From HO2-45-28 sp964574495 (GTDB taxonomy: Bacteria > Patescibacteriota > Minisyncoccia > HO2-45-28), in contig CAZNNT010000035.1 in NCBI GenBank assembly GCA_964574495.1, positions 1 through 5,679 on the forward strand: a stretch of 5,679 bases of DNA, in the 5' to 3' direction. Position 1 is the stretch's first letter, and every line of letters starts with the position of its first letter. Positions 5,383-5,679 of this stretch are shown piece by piece. The notes beneath the pieces were generated by a model. That model had not been told where the DNA came from, searched no databases, and saw nothing but the letters and a program-made list of their open reading frames with translations. Position numbers and translations under genes: made by a program.

Positions 5383-5679
5383 TAAAATTTCTTAAGAAGA
5401 GAGATATAGTCGCCGGATTCCTTGTGCGGACCGATGACCGCCAAATTTATTTTGGCCGGCCGGAAAAGCTCTCTAATCACTCTCATGATATCATTTCTGC
5501 TTACTTTTTCAATATCCTTAAAAATCTCCCGGGGCATTTTTATTTTTTTGTAAAAAAGCGCCTGCTCACCGAAAAAAGAAGCAATCTCGTCGGAGGACTC
5601 AAAAGAAAGCGCCATTGTTCCGCGGAGATAATCTTTGGCGAACTAAATTTCTTCGTTTGACACGCCATTTTCTTTGAGG
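5382..5679 (-). CDS. M16-family (insulinase-like) zinc peptidase, C-terminal end; partial and interrupted by an in-frame TAG
   Basis: M16 peptidases are two-domain zinc proteases. This is the C-terminal end of the second, catalytically inactive domain, so the HxxEH metal site is outside the window. After the TAG the frame reads FAKDYLRGTMALSFESSDE, then FGEQALFYKKI, VSRNDIMRVIRELF and NLAVIGPHKES. This matches the M16 C-terminal pattern of a K-Y-x-x-G helix, a sl-E-s motif, an E-F-x-x-I-x-x-V-x-x-D-I helix and a NLAVIGP strand. The frame remains open upstream of the TAG to the window edge, reading LKENGVSNEEI, also M16-like. The frame is therefore continuous apart from one codon (5643-5645). 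The longest ATG-initiated stretch, 5382-5615 (77 residues), is unlikely to be a gene of its own because it would lack the domain core. It could be a nonsense-mutated pseudogene, a sequencing error or, less likely, readthrough. The stop overlaps the AI-2E start by one base. Confidence 0.75.
5643..5645 (-). other. In-frame TAG codon in the M16 peptidase reading frame
   Basis: Read on the - strand, codons on either side give NEEI, then TAG, then FAKDYLRG, with peptidase-like sequence continuing in the same frame. The family usually has a charged or polar residue here, so one base change from GAG, AAG or CAG would explain it. No other long gene in the window contains an in-frame TAG, and none ends with one. 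Confidence 0.8.

Noticed and set aside
5382..5615. A 77-residue ORF starting at ATG 5613-5615, read as an independent small gene.
   Set aside because: Its sequence is the interior and end of an M16 C-terminal domain, and homology continues upstream of that ATG in the same frame. It is a fragment, not a small protein gene.

Overview
The window most resembles a member of the Candidate Phyla Radiation (Patescibacteria, Parcubacteria-like). This is an inference from the compact same-strand gene string, the style of the TatD and MetG proteins, and the many palindromic repeats in the short intergenic gaps. Nothing here, such as 16S rRNA or a marker-gene tree, proves it. Base composition is moderate. 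The standard bacterial code fits the four long genes: there are no in-frame TGA or TAG codons, and the visible stops are TAA four times and TGA once.

Layout. At the left, on the + strand, is an aldehyde dehydrogenase-superfamily gene closest to delta-1-pyrroline-5-carboxylate (P5C) dehydrogenase (2-1732). It is followed by a short palindrome and a strong intrinsic terminator. Everything to the right is on the - strand and converges on it. In transcription order these are the 3' end of an M16-family peptidase gene (running off the right edge), an AI-2E/PerM-family membrane protein, methionyl-tRNA synthetase (metG), and a TatD-family metal-dependent hydrolase. M16 and AI-2E overlap by one base (TAATG), and AI-2E and metG are one base apart. 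metG and tatD are separated by a 126-base gap almost wholly filled by a large imperfect inverted repeat. The four genes therefore probably form one transcription unit, with a possible RNA hairpin checkpoint before tatD. The metG-tatD pairing is a common bacterial housekeeping arrangement. The other two genes have no obvious biochemical tie to it.

What stands out is palindromic structure. (1) A GC-rich imperfect palindrome sits in frame inside tatD, exactly where the protein appears about 20 residues longer than its relatives. (2) Two more inverted repeats lie in an apparently expanded linker of metG. (3) The metG-tatD gap holds a long hairpin whose arms are built from degenerate 9-base units (TTAGnnnAA), and its end supplies the metG stop codon. 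(4) The convergent ALDH/tatD gap of 115 bases holds three different hairpins. Together these suggest a genome carrying several families of palindromic repeats that tolerate insertion into genes, comparable in concept to the Rickettsia palindromic elements. Whether they are one family, and whether they are known, cannot be decided without genome-wide searches. Separately, the M16 reading frame carries an in-frame TAG with peptidase-like sequence on both sides.
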